Source of the DNA: Tatumella sp. JGM118
GTDB taxonomy: Bacteria; Pseudomonadota; Gammaproteobacteria; Enterobacterales; Enterobacteriaceae
NCBI RefSeq assembly: GCF_018257515.1
Contig: NZ_JAERJR010000003.1
Coordinates: forward strand, 88,090 to 152,089
Length of the DNA stretch: 64,000 bases
Reading direction: 5' to 3'
The notes beneath the pieces are model-generated. The model was not told the origin of the DNA. It was given only the letters and a program-made list of their open reading frames with translations, and ran no database searches. The first letter of the stretch is position 1; each line of letters starts with the position of its first letter. Shown one piece after another: positions 8,734 through 20,134 of this stretch. The position numbers were made by a program, and so were the translations under genes.

Positions 8734-9888
8734 TTAGTCCGCCTGCTTACGCAGGAACGCAGGAATATCCAGATAATCAGGTTCTTTGTTCGCCTGGCCG
8801 GCAGGGTCGTTCACCACTTTCGCGGCAGGTTTCTGCTCCTGAGGTAACGGAGTCAGGCCATGCTGCTGATAGCGGTGATCCATGACAGGCTGGCTGGTGG
8901 TTTTGTTAGTGACCAGAGTGATCTCAGGGCGCTTATCCATGCCGATACCGGTAGCGACAACAGTTACGCGCAGTTCGTCGTTCATTTCCGGATCCAGCGA
9001 GGTACCGATAACGACGGTGGCATTGTCGGAAGCAAATGCACGGATGGTGTTACCCACCGTTTCAAACTCGTCCAGACGCAGATCGAAGCCAGCGGTAATG
9101 TTGACCAGAACGCCACGGGCACCGGACAGATCGATATCTTCCAGTAACGGGCTGGAGATAGCCATTTCTGCAGCTTCTTCCGCACGGTCTTCACCACAGG
9201 CCACCCCGGATCCCATCATCGCATAGCCCATCTCAGACATCACTGTGCGCACATCCGCAAAGTCGACGTTCATCAGGCCAGGACGGGTGATCAGTTCAGC
9301 GATACCCTGTACCGCACCTTTCAGCACGTCATTGGCAGCACCGAAAGCATCCAGTAAAGAAATACCACGACCCAACACTTTCAGCAGCTTGTCATTCGGG
9401 ATAGTGATCAGTGAATCGACATGCTTGGAAAGCTCAGCAATACCTTGCTCGGCAAAAGCCATACGCTTTTTGCCTTCAAAGTTAAAAGGTTTAGTCACCA
9501 CAGCAACGGTCAGGATACCCAGATCCTTCGCGACTTCAGCAACAACCGGCGCAGCACCGGTACCGGTACCGCCACCCATACCCGCGGCGATGAAGACCAT
9601 ATCTGCACCGTCCAGCGCAGCGCGCAGGGCTTCACGGTCTTCTTCTGCTGAGTTACGTCCGACTTCCGGGTTCGCACCGGCACCCAGACCTTTAGTAATG
9701 TTATTACCAATCTGGATGGTCTGACCCACTGCGGTTTTACGCAGTGCCTGAGCGTCGGTATTCACTGCAAAGAATTCAACACCTTCGATACGCTCGCGTA
9801 CCATGTGCTCTACGGCGTTACCGCCGCCACCACCAACGCCGATGACTTTTATCACCGCATCATTGGTTAATTCCATAGGTTCAAACAT
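8734..9888 (-). CDS. ftsZ: Cell division GTPase FtsZ
   Basis: Tubulin homologue that polymerises into the Z ring. The 384-residue protein shows the [13 protein letters not shown] nucleotide-binding loop near residue 18, the tubulin signature [10 protein letters not shown] near residue 104 and the T7 loop region [11 protein letters not shown]. The C-terminal peptide [14 protein letters not shown] is the docking site for FtsA, ZipA and ZapD. It is separated from ftsA by 72 bp and lies upstream of lpxC, as in other enterobacteria. Confidence 0.99.
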   Translation of the reverse strand: MFEPMELTNDAVIKVIGVGGGGGNAVEHMVRERIEGVEFFAVNTDAQALRKTAVGQTIQIGNNITKGLGAGANPEVGRNSAEEDREALRAALDGADMVFIAAGMGGGTGTGAAPVVAEVAKDLGILTVAVVTKPFNFEGKKRMAFAEQGIAELSKHVDSLITIPNDKLLKVLGRGISLLDAFGAANDVLKGAVQGIAELITRPGLMNVDFADVRTVMSEMGYAMMGSGVACGEDRAEEAAEMAISSPLLEDIDLSGARGVLVNITAGFDLRLDEFETVGNTIRAFASDNATVVIGTSLDPEMNDELRVTVVATGIGMDKRPEITLVTNKTTSQPVMDHRYQQHGLTPLPQEQKPAAKVVNDPAGQANKEPDYLDIPAFLRKQAD

Positions 9889-9960
9889 GATTTCTCTCCG
9901 TTATGTGCCTGTCGCCTGGAGACCATAAATGCTAATAGCATGATCTCCTTTTAGTAAAAA

Positions 9961-11217
9961 TTAAAACTCTTTTTTCAGCCAGCTGTTAATTCGTTTAAAC
10001 CAACCACCGACTGATGCTCTTTTTTCGCTATCGCCTTCGCCGCCCAGGTGTGACTCTTTACCATAGTGCAGCAGCCCTACAGCCGTCGAATAATAAGGTT
10101 CCTGAGCATAATCGGTCAGGCCGGTAATATTTAATGGCTGTCCGATACGGACCTGTGTATGGAACACTTTCTGGGCGCACGCGGCTAACCCTTCAATCTG
10201 CCCTGCCCCACCGGTTAATACGATGCCGGCGGCCAGATGATGTTTTACTCCCTGCTGACGAAGTTGTTCCTGTAATTCCAGAATTTCATCATTCACCAGG
10301 TTCAGTAATTCGGTATAACGCGGTTCGATAACTTCTGCCAGGGTCTGACGTTGCAGACTGCGTGGCGGACGTCCGCCCACACTCGGTACTTCGACATTTT
10401 CGTCTTTACCGACAATCGACCCTAATGCGCACCCGTGACGGACTTTAATGGCTTCCGCATCGGTCGGGGGTGTCCCGAAGGCATAGGCGATATCGCTGGT
10501 CACCACATTGCCGGCATAAGGGATCACTTTAGTGTGTCGTAATGCGCCACCGGTATAAACCGCCATATCCATTGTACCACCACCGATATCAACCACACAG
10601 ACGCCTAATTCGCGTTCATCTTCGGTTAACACAGCATAACTGGAGGCCAGACCTGCGAAAATCAGCTGGTCCACTTTCAGACCGCATCGTTCAACGGCCT
10701 TCACGATATTCTTCGCCATATCATTATGGCAGGTGATCAGGTGAACCTTGGCATGCATCCGGACACCGGATAACCCCACAGGGTTCTTGATGCCTTCCTG
10801 GTAGTCGATGGCATATTCCTGAGGGATCACATGCAGAATACGGTGCTCATCACGAACGCGCACAGATTTCGCTGTATGCACGACGTTTTCCACATCATCC
10901 TGTGTTACTTCTTCTTCGGAAATCGGAACCATCCCGATTTCGTTCTGACAACTGATATGTTTACCGGAAAGCGCCAGATATACCGAAGAAATCTGACAAT
11001 CGGCCATTAATTCTGCCTGGTCAATCGCCCGCTGTACACATTTGACCACCGATTCCAGGTCATTCACACCGCCTTTGTCCATACCACGGGAAGGACAACT
11101 GCCGACGCCGATAATGTTGACCATACCATCGGGCAGAATCTCCCCTACAAGGGCAGCAACCTTAGCGGTGCCGATTTCTAGTCCTACTACAAGTTTTCTG
11201 TCCGTTGACTTGATCAT
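9961..11217 (-). CDS. ftsA: Cell division protein FtsA, actin-like Z-ring anchor
   Basis: ATP-binding actin-family protein that tethers FtsZ to the membrane and recruits late division proteins. The 418-residue product has the phosphate-1 segment [16 protein letters not shown] near the start, [15 protein letters not shown] (phosphate 2) and [13 protein letters not shown] (adenosine motif). The C-terminus ends in the amphipathic membrane-targeting helix [15 protein letters not shown]. Its start codon overlaps the end of ftsQ by four bases. Confidence 0.98.
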   Translation of the reverse strand: MIKSTDRKLVVGLEIGTAKVAALVGEILPDGMVNIIGVGSCPSRGMDKGGVNDLESVVKCVQRAIDQAELMADCQISSVYLALSGKHISCQNEIGMVPISEEEVTQDDVENVVHTAKSVRVRDEHRILHVIPQEYAIDYQEGIKNPVGLSGVRMHAKVHLITCHNDMAKNIVKAVERCGLKVDQLIFAGLASSYAVLTEDERELGVCVVDIGGGTMDMAVYTGGALRHTKVIPYAGNVVTSDIAYAFGTPPTDAEAIKVRHGCALGSIVGKDENVEVPSVGGRPPRSLQRQTLAEVIEPRYTELLNLVNDEILELQEQLRQQGVKHHLAAGIVLTGGAGQIEGLAACAQKVFHTQVRIGQPLNITGLTDYAQEPYYSTAVGLLHYGKESHLGGEGDSEKRASVGGWFKRINSWLKKEF

Positions 11218-12050
11218 TGTTTAGCCTGTGCCTGCTTTTGTTGCTGGTTACTGTTCTTAGGGTCGACAGGGGCGGCAATCCATCCCACCGCCGCACCGGA
11301 GTCATAACGTAAATCTACGTAGCCTATCCGTTTGTTCTCTGCCTGCGCCTGGCGAAGCAGAACCGGGTAGAGGTCAATAAAACGCTGCAGACGTTTCATT
11401 GTGTCATCACGTCCCAACTCAATTTTCATGTCATCGCTGGTGACCAGCTGCCATGACCGCCTTGCTGACATCGATGCCGCCTTCAGCGTAATTTTCGATG
11501 GTTTTAAGGCATCACTCATCTGATAAAAGCCGGCCATCACTTCGTTTTCACTGCCTTCCGGTCCGTAAAGCATTGGCATAGGTTGCTGTGCCGAAAGACT
11601 TAAAGGCAACCGGAATGAGACGCCGTCGGCATCAACGACATTCTGATCATTCCATCGTGCCACCGGCACATATTCAACCAGATGAATCTTTAATTCATCC
11701 GGCCATTGCTTCCGGACACTTACCTGCTTAATCCAGGGAAGCCGTTCAATCTGCTGCTGTATCACGTCTACGTTCTGTGACATAAACGTGCCGGGAGGGC
11801 CGAGTGATAAAATCGCCTGCCGGATATCATCGTGGGTGGTATAACGCGTTTGTCCGGTGACCACCAGCTTCGATAACGGTAAGCGGGAGGCATCGTCCAT
11901 CCATTTCAGGACCATTACGCCACCCAGCACCATCGTCCCTATGACCAGTAACAAAAAGATCAATCCGAACAGGCGCGTACCATTACTCCGTCCGGATCCC
12001 TGGCGCCCCTGAGGCTCCCGGTTCCGTGTATTTAAAGCCGCCTGAGACAT
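11214..12050 (-). CDS. ftsQ: Cell division protein FtsQ
   Basis: Bitopic division protein that links early and late divisome parts with FtsB and FtsL. The 278 residues comprise a basic cytoplasmic N-terminus, one membrane helix ([22 protein letters not shown]), a POTRA domain ([20 protein letters not shown] onward) and the FtsQ beta domain with FIDLYPVLL. The ATG at 12050 lies directly after the stop codon of the ddlB relic (TGA-T-ATG), the arrangement expected of an intact ddlB-ftsQ junction. In E. coli promoters for ftsQAZ lie inside ddlB, which may explain why part of that sequence survives here. Confidence 0.97.
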   Translation of the reverse strand: MSQAALNTRNREPQGRQGSGRSNGTRLFGLIFLLLVIGTMVLGGVMVLKWMDDASRLPLSKLVVTGQTRYTTHDDIRQAILSLGPPGTFMSQNVDVIQQQIERLPWIKQVSVRKQWPDELKIHLVEYVPVARWNDQNVVDADGVSFRLPLSLSAQQPMPMLYGPEGSENEVMAGFYQMSDALKPSKITLKAASMSARRSWQLVTSDDMKIELGRDDTMKRLQRFIDLYPVLLRQAQAENKRIGYVDLRYDSGAAVGWIAAPVDPKNSNQQQKQAQAKQ

Positions 12051-12051
12051 A

Positions 12052-12372
12052 TCAGTTTGTTAACTCCAGCCTATTGCTCATTAAATTCGAAAAATTCATC
12101 GCCGCCTGCTTTGCTGTTAAAGTCCCCGGATTCCGGCGAATCGTCTCTGATGAGAGATCGACGGGTGATGGCTGAAAACAACGATGATTCGCATAGTGCA
12201 CATCGATGCCTTCTGTTCTGCGACCCTTTAACCTCTGCAGGACGTCTTTGTTCTGCGCACGCTGCCGTCGTTTTTGAGCATCTGAGTGACAGAAATCCTG
12301 TGTCTCATCAGCAAGATACTAAGCATTGTAGTCGCAAAATTCACTTTTAACCTTAATACATGCCGGACGCCG
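12052..12372 (-). pseudogene. ddlB: Decayed ddlB (D-alanine--D-alanine ligase B), 5' two-thirds deleted
   Basis: One frame on the minus strand from about 12372 to the TGA at 12052-12054 still aligns with the C-terminal third of DdlB. EFCDYNA-stop-YLADETQDFC corresponds to TFYDYEAKYLSDETQYFC of E. coli, with the Lys codon changed to TAG at 12319-12321. GIDV corresponds to GRIDV, and the end LTAKQAAMNFSNLMSNRLE plus LTN corresponds to [22 protein letters not shown]. The catalytic EANTSPGMT segment is lost by substitution, though spacing there is unchanged. Only about 200 bp remain between this part and the murC stop where some 640 bp would be expected. No active ligase can be made. Confidence 0.88.
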
Positions 12373-12423
12373 CAGTTTCTTACCTGCTCCCCCGGAAACG
12401 TCTGTCGTGTCACCGGGGCCGTC

Positions 12424-12547
12424 CGTCACGGGGAATATTACTATCCCCTTGAAAATAATTCGTTTAAACCGCTCTTCGGCCGATGACGGTGACAGCTTGT
12501 CACGCCCTTTTCCGGCACGGTAACCCCGGGCATTCCCGGGCCCCTGC
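12424..12547 (-). other. Hairpin-rich remnant between murC and the ddlB relic
   Basis: Directly after the murC stop the DNA holds three inverted repeats: CCCGGG-N4-CCCGGG (12525-12540), GTGACA-N3-TGTCAC (12489-12503) and GGGGA-N9-TCCCC (12430-12448). None has a T-run, so they are not typical terminators. No coding frame resembling the ddlB N-terminus was found here. Confidence 0.5.
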
Positions 12548-14023
12548 TCAGCCAGGCTGTTCTTCTGTCCGGGTCATCTGCTGCAACTTCCGATCAGCCA
12601 GCGTCCGCGCTATGCGTCCGACGGTTCCTGCCCCCTGCGCCAGAACGAGATCATTTCCGCTCAGGGCCGGAGCCAGCGCATCGGCCAGCATCTCATTATC
12701 GGAGACCAGTATCGGTTCAACTTTGCCACGGCTTCTGACAGAGCGGCAAAGTGCACGACTATCGGCCCCGGCGATCGGTGCTTCTCCCGCAGAATAGACT
12801 TCCAGCATCAGCAGGACATCCACCTGAGACAGCACGTTCGCAAAATCATCGAACAAATCACGGGTACGCGTATAACGGTGAGGCTGAAAAATCATCACCA
12901 GCTTTTTATCCGGCCAGCCGGCCCGCGCAGCTTTAATGGTGGCATCCACTTCCGTCGGATGATGACCGTAATCATCTACCAGCATCGCCGTCCCGGGCAG
13001 ACCATTCACCGGTGCCGTCGGGTATTCCCCCAGAAGATCAAAGCGGCGCCCTGTCCCCTGGAAATTTTCAAGCGCGGTGAGGATATCTTTATCTTCGATG
13101 CCCTCTTCACTCGCCACCGCGACGGCTGCGGCGGCATTCAGCGCATTATGGCGTCCCGGCGCATTCAGAGTGACTGTCATCACCGGTTTATCATGACGGA
13201 CCAGAGTAAAGTGCCCCTGAGCCCCTTGCTGCCGGTAGTCTTCAATCCTGACATCGGCATCGTCACTGAAACCGTAAGTCGTGATCTGACGCCCGATCTC
13301 CGGAATAAGCTCGCGGATCACAGGGTCGTCTACACACAACACGGCACGCCCATAAAACGGCAGATTATGTAAAAAGTTCACGAAGGTCTGTTTCAGGATG
13401 TCAAAATTTCCCTGATACGTATCCATGTGATCCGCTTCAATATTTGTTACCACGGCGACCATCGGTTGCAGGTGCAGGAACGATGCATCACTCTCATCCG
13501 CTTCAGCAATCAGGTAACGACTACTGCCCAGCCGGGCATGTGTGCCGGCGGCTTTCACCAGCCCGCCATTGACAAAGGTCGGATCCAGTCTACCTTCGGC
13601 ATAAATACTGGATACCATCGCGGTAGTCGTCGTTTTACCGTGGGTACCGGCAATCGCAATTCCGTGACGGAAACGCATCAGTTCTGCCAGCATCTCTGCA
13701 CGACGGATCACCGGGATCCTGGCCTCACGGGCGGCGATCAGTTCCGGGTTGTCCGCCGATATGGCACTGGAAACCACGACCACACTGGCGTCGGTCACAT
13801 TCTCGGGCCGGTGGTTGAAATAAATGGTCGCCCCCAGCGCACTCAGATGCTGAGTGACCGGGTTCGGTGCCAGGTCAGACCCACTGATCTGATACCCTTC
13901 ATTCGCCAACACTTCAGCAATACCGCCCATCCCGGCACCACCAATGCCGACGAAATGGATATGCCTGACCCGACGCATTTCAGGCACAACAGACCGCAGT
14001 TTTGCTAATTGTTGAGTATTCAT
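12548..14023 (-). CDS. murC: UDP-N-acetylmuramate--L-alanine ligase
   Basis: Adds L-Ala to UDP-MurNAc, the first step of the peptidoglycan peptide stem. The 491-residue Mur ligase has the UDP-binding [14 protein letters not shown] loop near residue 27, the ATP P-loop [10 protein letters not shown] near 123 and the C-terminal motif [13 protein letters not shown]. Length is as in E. coli. It lies 70 bp after murG. In most relatives the next gene, ddlB, overlaps or abuts its end; here it is a relic, and the C-terminus TRTEEQPG is intact. Confidence 0.98.
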   Translation of the reverse strand: MNTQQLAKLRSVVPEMRRVRHIHFVGIGGAGMGGIAEVLANEGYQISGSDLAPNPVTQHLSALGATIYFNHRPENVTDASVVVVSSAISADNPELIAAREARIPVIRRAEMLAELMRFRHGIAIAGTHGKTTTTAMVSSIYAEGRLDPTFVNGGLVKAAGTHARLGSSRYLIAEADESDASFLHLQPMVAVVTNIEADHMDTYQGNFDILKQTFVNFLHNLPFYGRAVLCVDDPVIRELIPEIGRQITTYGFSDDADVRIEDYRQQGAQGHFTLVRHDKPVMTVTLNAPGRHNALNAAAAVAVASEEGIEDKDILTALENFQGTGRRFDLLGEYPTAPVNGLPGTAMLVDDYGHHPTEVDATIKAARAGWPDKKLVMIFQPHRYTRTRDLFDDFANVLSQVDVLLMLEVYSAGEAPIAGADSRALCRSVRSRGKVEPILVSDNEMLADALAPALSGNDLVLAQGAGTVGRIARTLADRKLQQMTRTEEQPG

Positions 14024-14093
14024 CTCGTTACACTACCTGTTCATACTTTCCCCGGGACATCCCCCCGGAAAAGCCGCTCACACGGAGCTATAT

Positions 14094-15152
14094 TCATTTA
14101 ACGACTTTCGCCACTTCATTTGCTACGCGTTCAGTCGCGTCCGGAACGGCAACTGCGCGGGCATTCAATGCCATCGCCAGCAACTGCTGACGATCCCAGC
14201 TATTTAAGGTTTCTGCGATAACAGAAGCCGTAAAGGCGGGTTGTTCAAAAATCCTGGCCGCCCCGGCATTCTCCAGCGGCAGCGCATTCCAGTACTGCTG
14301 CCGATCTTTATGCTGAAATGGCACGAAAATCGCAGCCAGCCCGGCGGCAGCGATCTCACTGACCGTTAATGCCCCGGAACGACAAACCACCACATCGGCC
14401 CAGGCATACGCCTGTGCCATATCATCAATAAACTCATTGATGCGATGACCGGTCTGTCCGACACTGGCATATTCAGCTTCAACGGCTTCCAGCGCACCTT
14501 TACCGGTCTGGTGCCAGAGAGTAATACGGTCACCACATTTTTCAGCCACGTAAGGCATTGTCTGGTTCAGTACTCTGGCCCCCTGGCTGCCCCCGACGAC
14601 AAGGACACGTATCGGCCCTTCACGGCCGGCAAAACGTTGTTCCGGTGACGGTAAGGCCAGCACGTCAGTGCGCACCGGATTCCCGACCACATCGGCTTTC
14701 GCAAAAGCCCCGGGGAAAGCCTGTAACACTTTGCTGGCAATCCGTGATAACCCTTTATTTGTCAGGCCGGCAATCCCGTTCTGCTCATGCAGCACCACAG
14801 GAATACCACAACTCCACGCCGCCAGCCCGCCGGGACCGGAAACATAGCCGCCCATGCCCAGCACCACATCCGGTTTCCAGCGTTTCATAATCGCCCTGGC
14901 CTGCCGCCATGCCGTAAAGATACGCCAGGGGGCCAGCAACTGGGCTTTTACGCCTTTACCGCGTAATCCGCTGATGCGGATAAAATCAATTTCAATACCA
15001 TGCTTCGGGACCAGATCCGCTTCCATACGATCAGCGGTTCCCAGCCAGCGAACCTGCCAGCCCTGTGCCATAAGGTGATGGGCCACAGCCAGGCCCGGAA
15101 AAACATGTCCGCCGGTGCCCCCGGCCATGACCATTAATCGTTTGCCGCTCAT
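14094..15152 (-). CDS. murG: UDP-GlcNAc:undecaprenyl-PP-MurNAc-pentapeptide GlcNAc transferase
   Basis: Makes lipid II from lipid I on the inner face of the cytoplasmic membrane. The 352-residue GT-B enzyme shows the N-terminal G loop [17 protein letters not shown], a second glycine-rich loop [11 protein letters not shown] and the donor-site motif [10 protein letters not shown] followed by [16 protein letters not shown]. It overlaps the ftsW end by four bases. Confidence 0.98.
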   Translation of the reverse strand: MSGKRLMVMAGGTGGHVFPGLAVAHHLMAQGWQVRWLGTADRMEADLVPKHGIEIDFIRISGLRGKGVKAQLLAPWRIFTAWRQARAIMKRWKPDVVLGMGGYVSGPGGLAAWSCGIPVVLHEQNGIAGLTNKGLSRIASKVLQAFPGAFAKADVVGNPVRTDVLALPSPEQRFAGREGPIRVLVVGGSQGARVLNQTMPYVAEKCGDRITLWHQTGKGALEAVEAEYASVGQTGHRINEFIDDMAQAYAWADVVVCRSGALTVSEIAAAGLAAIFVPFQHKDRQQYWNALPLENAGAARIFEQPAFTASVIAETLNSWDRQQLLAMALNARAVAVPDATERVANEVAKVVK

Positions 15153-16375
15153 CGGCTACCCCGGGTAAACGCCTGCGCTTTGGTCAGGCGTGTTTCATAA
15201 TCTATTCGTAATAACAGCACGATGGCTGTCGACATGATGATCAGGCTGGACCCACCGTAACTGATTAACGGCAGGGTCAGACCTTTGGTCGGCAGCATCC
15301 CCGCAGCAGCACCGACGTTAACCAGCGCCTGGAAACTGAACCAGACCCCGATAGCACACGCCAGAAAGCCGGAAAAACGTTGATCCAGCTCCAATGCTCT
15401 GCGGCCAATCGACATCGCCCGAAAAGCGACGAAGAATACCATCAAAAGAGCCAATGCCACACCGAAAAAGCCGAGTTCTTCGCCGATAATTGAGAAGATA
15501 AAGTCGGTATGGGCTTCAGGCAGATATTCCAGCTTCTGAACCGAGTTCCCCAGCCCTTGTCCCCAGAACTCACCCCGGCCAAAAGCCATCAGAGACTGGG
15601 TCAGCTGATAGCCGCTGCCGAAAGGATCCGCCCAGGGATTCCAGAAGGAGGTCACGCGGCGCATACGATAGGGCTCCGCCAGGATCAGCAGCACCACGGC
15701 GAAAAGCCCGGAACCGATAATCGCGAGAAACTGCCACAGTTTTGCCCCGGCCAGAAACAGCATGGCCAGTGTCGTTACAAACAGTACGATGACCGTCCCA
15801 AGGTCGGGCTGCGCCAGCAGCAGGACTGCCAGTACCACCATGACCCCCATCGGTTTACAGAATCCCCAGAAATTACTGCGGACCTCATCCACCTTTCGCA
15901 CCAGATAGCTGGCGAGATAACAGAACAGAGACAGTTTAGAAAATTCTGCCGGCTGAATACGCAACGGTCCCAGGGCTATCCAGCGGGATGCACCGTTGAC
16001 CGAACTCCCCACCACCAGTACAACCAGCAACATAACCATAGAGATCAGCAGCATCACGTTACTGTAACGTTGCCAGAAAGACATCGGTAAACGCAGCGTG
16101 ACCAGCGAGATAGCAAACCCCAGCCCCAGATAGAAGGCATCACGTTTAGCAAAATAGAACGGGTCGTCATTCATTCTCTGACCGACCGGCACAGACGCGG
16201 AAGTCACCATCACAAAACCGATGATGGCTAAACCAAAGGTCAGCCATAACAGGGTGCGGTCATACAGAATAATGGCTGTATCGTCGCTCTCTTTTGCCCC
16301 CATCACCCAGTCTCTCAGACGACCGGAGATGGCAAGTATCAGTGCGAGAGGGTATCTCAGGCCCGGGATACGCAT
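15149..16375 (-). CDS. ftsW: Septal peptidoglycan glycosyltransferase FtsW
   Basis: SEDS-family membrane enzyme that polymerises lipid II at the septum together with FtsI. The 408-residue protein has about ten hydrophobic helices and the family motifs [24 protein letters not shown] and the C-terminal [15 protein letters not shown]. It overlaps murG by four bases and its ATG shares one base with the murD stop (TAATG), consistent with coupled translation. Confidence 0.98.
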   Translation of the reverse strand: MRIPGLRYPLALILAISGRLRDWVMGAKESDDTAIILYDRTLLWLTFGLAIIGFVMVTSASVPVGQRMNDDPFYFAKRDAFYLGLGFAISLVTLRLPMSFWQRYSNVMLLISMVMLLVVLVVGSSVNGASRWIALGPLRIQPAEFSKLSLFCYLASYLVRKVDEVRSNFWGFCKPMGVMVVLAVLLLAQPDLGTVIVLFVTTLAMLFLAGAKLWQFLAIIGSGLFAVVLLILAEPYRMRRVTSFWNPWADPFGSGYQLTQSLMAFGRGEFWGQGLGNSVQKLEYLPEAHTDFIFSIIGEELGFFGVALALLMVFFVAFRAMSIGRRALELDQRFSGFLACAIGVWFSFQALVNVGAAAGMLPTKGLTLPLISYGGSSLIIMSTAIVLLLRIDYETRLTKAQAFTRGSR

Positions 16376-17691
16376 TAACCTAACTCCTTTGCAAGACGGG
16401 TAAATTCATCACCCCGTTGCTCAAAATTTTTAAACTGATCGAGGCTGGCGCAGGCCGGCGATAACAGAACCAGATCCCCCGGAGCCGTCTGCGGGGCTAT
16501 CTCTGCCATCGCTTGCTGCAGGGTCTCGGTCCGCACAGAGATCTCGGGGCGCAGAGCCGCCAGTTCATCACCGTCACGACCGAAGCAGTAAATTTTCAGG
16601 TTATCTCTCTGCAGATACGGTAACAGCGGTGTAAAGTCTGCCGATTTACCGTCCCCGCCCAGCAGCAACCATAACTGACCTTTCACGGTCAGCCCTTTCA
16701 ATGCCGCCTCGGTGCTACCCACGTTGGTAGCTTTCGAATCATTAATCCAGTCAACGCCATGTTGACGGTGCGCCAGGCAATACCGGTGACTCAGCCCTGT
16801 AAACGTCGTCAGCGCCTTCAGGCTGGTCGCCCGGGGTAATCCGACGGCATCCGCCAGAGCCAGGGCAGCGAGGGCATTCGTGTAGTTGTGCTGCCCGGTC
16901 AGTCTCATTTCCCCGGTATCCAGCACTTTTTCCCCTTTGACCCGCAGCCAGGTACTCCCCTGCTGCGTGTTCAGGTGATAATCACCGACATTCACCCCGA
17001 AACTGATACACCGGCTGTCCACGCCGCGCACCGGCATCGTTAATCCGTCATCCGCGTTGACGACACAGGTGGTCGCCTGTTCGTAAATGCGTAATTTGGC
17101 AGCACGATATTGCTGCATGCCCAGCGGGTAGCGATCCATATGATCCTCGCTGACATTCAGAATGGTCGCGGCGGCCGCTTTCAGGCTATGGGTGGTTTCC
17201 AGCTGAAAGCTCGATAGCTCCAGCACATATAATTCGACAGTCTCACTGAGCAGCGAGAGTACCGGCAGACCGATATTACCGCCGATGGCCACCTGGCAAC
17301 CCGCTGCTTTCGCCATTTCACCCACCATCATCGTCACGGTGCTTTTACCGTTAGACCCGGTGATAGCGACGATCGGGGCCCGGGCCTCACGACAAAACAG
17401 TTCAACGTCCCCGACGATCTCGACTCCCGCCTCTTCTGCACGGGAAAGTGCCGGATGGGAAAGTGCGATACCCGGGCTTGCGACGATTAAATCCGCGTCC
17501 AGCAACCAGTCTTCATTAATGCCCCCGACAAAACGTTCTACTGTTTCAGGGAGTTTTTCGAGTCCCGCCGGTGATATCCGGGTATCTGTGACACGCGGGG
17601 TAACTCCCCGCGCCAGAAAGAAATCAACACAGGAGAGGCCGGTCAGCCCCAGCCCGATAATGACGACTTTTTTACCCCGATAGTCAGACAT
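16375..17691 (-). CDS. murD: UDP-N-acetylmuramoyl-L-alanine--D-glutamate ligase
   Basis: Adds D-Glu to UDP-MurNAc-L-Ala. The 438-residue Mur ligase has [13 protein letters not shown] at the N-terminal UDP site, the P-loop [11 protein letters not shown] near residue 112, [10 protein letters not shown] and the C-terminal [19 protein letters not shown]. Length matches E. coli (438). It lies two bases downstream of mraY. Confidence 0.98.
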   Translation of the reverse strand: MSDYRGKKVVIIGLGLTGLSCVDFFLARGVTPRVTDTRISPAGLEKLPETVERFVGGINEDWLLDADLIVASPGIALSHPALSRAEEAGVEIVGDVELFCREARAPIVAITGSNGKSTVTMMVGEMAKAAGCQVAIGGNIGLPVLSLLSETVELYVLELSSFQLETTHSLKAAAATILNVSEDHMDRYPLGMQQYRAAKLRIYEQATTCVVNADDGLTMPVRGVDSRCISFGVNVGDYHLNTQQGSTWLRVKGEKVLDTGEMRLTGQHNYTNALAALALADAVGLPRATSLKALTTFTGLSHRYCLAHRQHGVDWINDSKATNVGSTEAALKGLTVKGQLWLLLGGDGKSADFTPLLPYLQRDNLKIYCFGRDGDELAALRPEISVRTETLQQAMAEIAPQTAPGDLVLLSPACASLDQFKNFEQRGDEFTRLAKELG

Positions 17692-17693
17692 AA

Positions 17694-18776
17694 TTAACGT
17701 ACCTTAAGGGTTGCCAGCCCGATCAGAACCAGCATTAATGAGATTATCCAGAAGCGTACGATGACACGCGGTTCCGGCCAGCCTTTCAGTTCATAGTGAT
17801 GATGGATCGGTGCCATACGGAAAATACGCTGTCCGCGGAGCTTGAACGATCCCACCTGCAGAATGACCGACAATGTTTCCACGACAAAAACACCGCCCAT
17901 AATCACCAGCAGAAACTCTTCACGCAGTAACACGGCTATGGTCCCTAACGCGCCGCCCAGGGCCAGCGACCCGACATCTCCCATAAAGACCTGAGCCGGA
18001 TAGGTGTTAAACCAGAGAAAGCCGAGTCCGGCACCCACAATCGCTGTACAGACAATCACCAGTTCGCCGGCATAGCGCAGATAAGGGATATGCAGATATT
18101 CGGCAAAATTCACGTTACCGGTGGCCCAGGCTACCAGCCCGAATCCGGCGGCCACAAACACGGTCGGCATAATCGCCAGGCCGTCCAGGCCATCGGTCAG
18201 ATTCACTGCATTACTGGTTCCCACAATGACAAAGTAGGTCAGTAACAGATAGCTGAGGCCCAGCTGAGGCATCACATCTTTGAAGAACGGCACCACCAGT
18301 TCTGTGGCCGGCGTTCCTTTACCTGTCGCATATAATGCAAAGGCAACGGTCAGCGCGATCACGGACTGCCAGAAATATTTCCAGCGGGCAATCAGGCCTT
18401 TGGTGTCTTTGCGCACGACCTTACGGTAATCATCAACAAACCCGACAATCCCGTAGCCAATCAGTACGAACAGCACACACCAGACATACGGGTTTGACGG
18501 ATAAGCCCACATCAGTACCGAAATCGTGATAGAGGCAAGGATCATCAGGCCCCCCATCGTCGGGGTCCCCCGTTTACTGAAATGTGATTCAGGGCCGTCG
18601 TTACGGACGACCTGACCAATCTGTAACTTTTGCAGCCAGGTGATCAGGCGAGGGCCCATCCACAGGCTGATAAATAACGAAGTCAGCAGACTGACAATCG
18701 CGCGAAATGTCAGGTAAGAAAAAATATTAAACCCGGAATAAAATGAAACCAGATGTTCAGCCAGCCAGACTAACAT
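17694..18776 (-). CDS. mraY: Phospho-N-acetylmuramoyl-pentapeptide transferase (lipid I synthase)
   Basis: Integral membrane enzyme that joins UDP-MurNAc-pentapeptide to undecaprenyl phosphate. The 360 residues carry the polyprenyl-transferase motifs [22 protein letters not shown] (with the catalytic aspartates) and [12 protein letters not shown] (the HHH motif), spread among about ten hydrophobic helices. Length is identical to E. coli. It overlaps murF by seven bases. Confidence 0.99.
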   Translation of the reverse strand: MLVWLAEHLVSFYSGFNIFSYLTFRAIVSLLTSLFISLWMGPRLITWLQKLQIGQVVRNDGPESHFSKRGTPTMGGLMILASITISVLMWAYPSNPYVWCVLFVLIGYGIVGFVDDYRKVVRKDTKGLIARWKYFWQSVIALTVAFALYATGKGTPATELVVPFFKDVMPQLGLSYLLLTYFVIVGTSNAVNLTDGLDGLAIMPTVFVAAGFGLVAWATGNVNFAEYLHIPYLRYAGELVIVCTAIVGAGLGFLWFNTYPAQVFMGDVGSLALGGALGTIAVLLREEFLLVIMGGVFVVETLSVILQVGSFKLRGQRIFRMAPIHHHYELKGWPEPRVIVRFWIISLMLVLIGLATLKVR

Positions 18777-20134
18777 GCGCCCATCTCCTGTAATTGCTGA
18801 ACCACTTCTTCCATAGCTGCACTTCGCGAACCCTTAATCAAAATAGTGACTTCCTGATGTTCAGATAATAATGTCTTTAACCGGTCAACCAGCGCCGGTT
18901 TGGTAATGAAATGTTCCCCGTCCGGGCTCTCTTCTGAGATAAACCGGCTCAGATGACCGGTACTTAATACTTTATCGATCCCCGCTTGCCGGGTGGCCTG
19001 GCCCACGGCACGATGACATTGTTCCGCTTCATCGCCCAGTTCCCCCATATCCCCGACCACCATGATCCGGTAGCCCGGCATTTCGCCCAGCACCTGTGCA
19101 GCGGCAGTCATCGACCCGACATTCGCGTTATAGCTGTCATCCAGCAAACGGTGTGTTTCAGACAGCCGGATGGGATAAAGACGCCCGGGGACGGGTTGCA
19201 GAGTACTGAGTCCGTGGCGGATGGCGCTGAGTGGTGCACCGACCGCCTGAGACAATGCGGCGGCCGCCAGGGCATTCGCTATATTGTGGCGGCCTGGCAA
19301 TGGCAGAGTCACTTCCACCTCTCCCTGCGGAGAGTGCAACGTAAATGAGGTTCCCCCGCCGTGGATCACAACCTGGCTGGCATAAAAACCGACCCCGGCT
19401 TCCGCGTTTGGCGAGAAATGCCAGACGATTTTATCTGCCAGGCGAGGCTGCCAGTTCACCTGATCATTACTGTCGTGATTAAGAATAGCGATGCCTCCTG
19501 CCGGGAGACCTTCGAAAATTTCACCTTTCGCTTTCGCCACTCCGGCCAGAGATCCAAAACCTTCCAGGTGCGCCGCGGCCAGGTTGTTGACCAGTGCCGC
19601 TTCAGGCCGGACCATCGCCGTGGTGTAGGCGATTTCCCCCTGGTGGTTTGCCCCTAACTCAATGACTGCGTATTCATGCTCCCGGGTCAGCCGCAATAAC
19701 GTCATCGGCACACCAATATCGTTATTCAGGTTGCCCGCGGTGTAGAGCGTATTACCACACTGCTTCAGGATGGCGGCGGTCATCTCTTTCACCGACGTTT
19801 TCCCCGAAGAGCCGGTCAGAGCCACCACCCGGGCAGGGACCTGCTGCCGGACCCAGCCAGCCAGCTCACCGAAAGCAATGCGGGTATCTTTGACCACCAC
19901 CTGCGGAACATCTATCGGCAGAGGTTTACTCACCAGTAAGGCCCCCGCGCCAGCGGTAATAGCATCTGCAATAAAGTCATGCGCATCAAAACGCTCACCG
20001 ATTAGGGCAACAAACAGGCAACCCGGCGTCACTTTACGGGTATCCGTGGTGACGACAGTAAACTCAAAGGCCGGTTCCCGCGAGAGTTGCCCGCCGGTCA
20101 CCGCAGCCAGTTGCTGTAAACTTACGGAAATCAT
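18770..20134 (-). CDS. murF: UDP-MurNAc-tripeptide--D-alanyl-D-alanine ligase
   Basis: Adds the dipeptide D-Ala-D-Ala to UDP-MurNAc-tripeptide. The 454-residue protein has the P-loop [13 protein letters not shown] near residue 107, NVGSMTAA and the C-terminal [11 protein letters not shown]. It is the enzyme that consumes the Ddl product, so an intact murF beside a dead ddlB means that D-Ala-D-Ala must be made by a ligase coded elsewhere. It overlaps murE by four bases. Confidence 0.98.
   Translation of the reverse strand: MISVSLQQLAAVTGGQLSREPAFEFTVVTTDTRKVTPGCLFVALIGERFDAHDFIADAITAGAGALLVSKPLPIDVPQVVVKDTRIAFGELAGWVRQQVPARVVALTGSSGKTSVKEMTAAILKQCGNTLYTAGNLNNDIGVPMTLLRLTREHEYAVIELGANHQGEIAYTTAMVRPEAALVNNLAAAHLEGFGSLAGVAKAKGEIFEGLPAGGIAILNHDSNDQVNWQPRLADKIVWHFSPNAEAGVGFYASQVVIHGGGTSFTLHSPQGEVEVTLPLPGRHNIANALAAAALSQAVGAPLSAIRHGLSTLQPVPGRLYPIRLSETHRLLDDSYNANVGSMTAAAQVLGEMPGYRIMVVGDMGELGDEAEQCHRAVGQATRQAGIDKVLSTGHLSRFISEESPDGEHFITKPALVDRLKTLLSEHQEVTILIKGSRSAAMEEVVQQLQEMGAC

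Noticed and set aside
12228-12413. A 61-codon minus-strand frame across the ddlB relic as a gene
   Set aside because: It is out of frame with the DdlB similarity, which lies in another frame and continues to the ftsQ junction.
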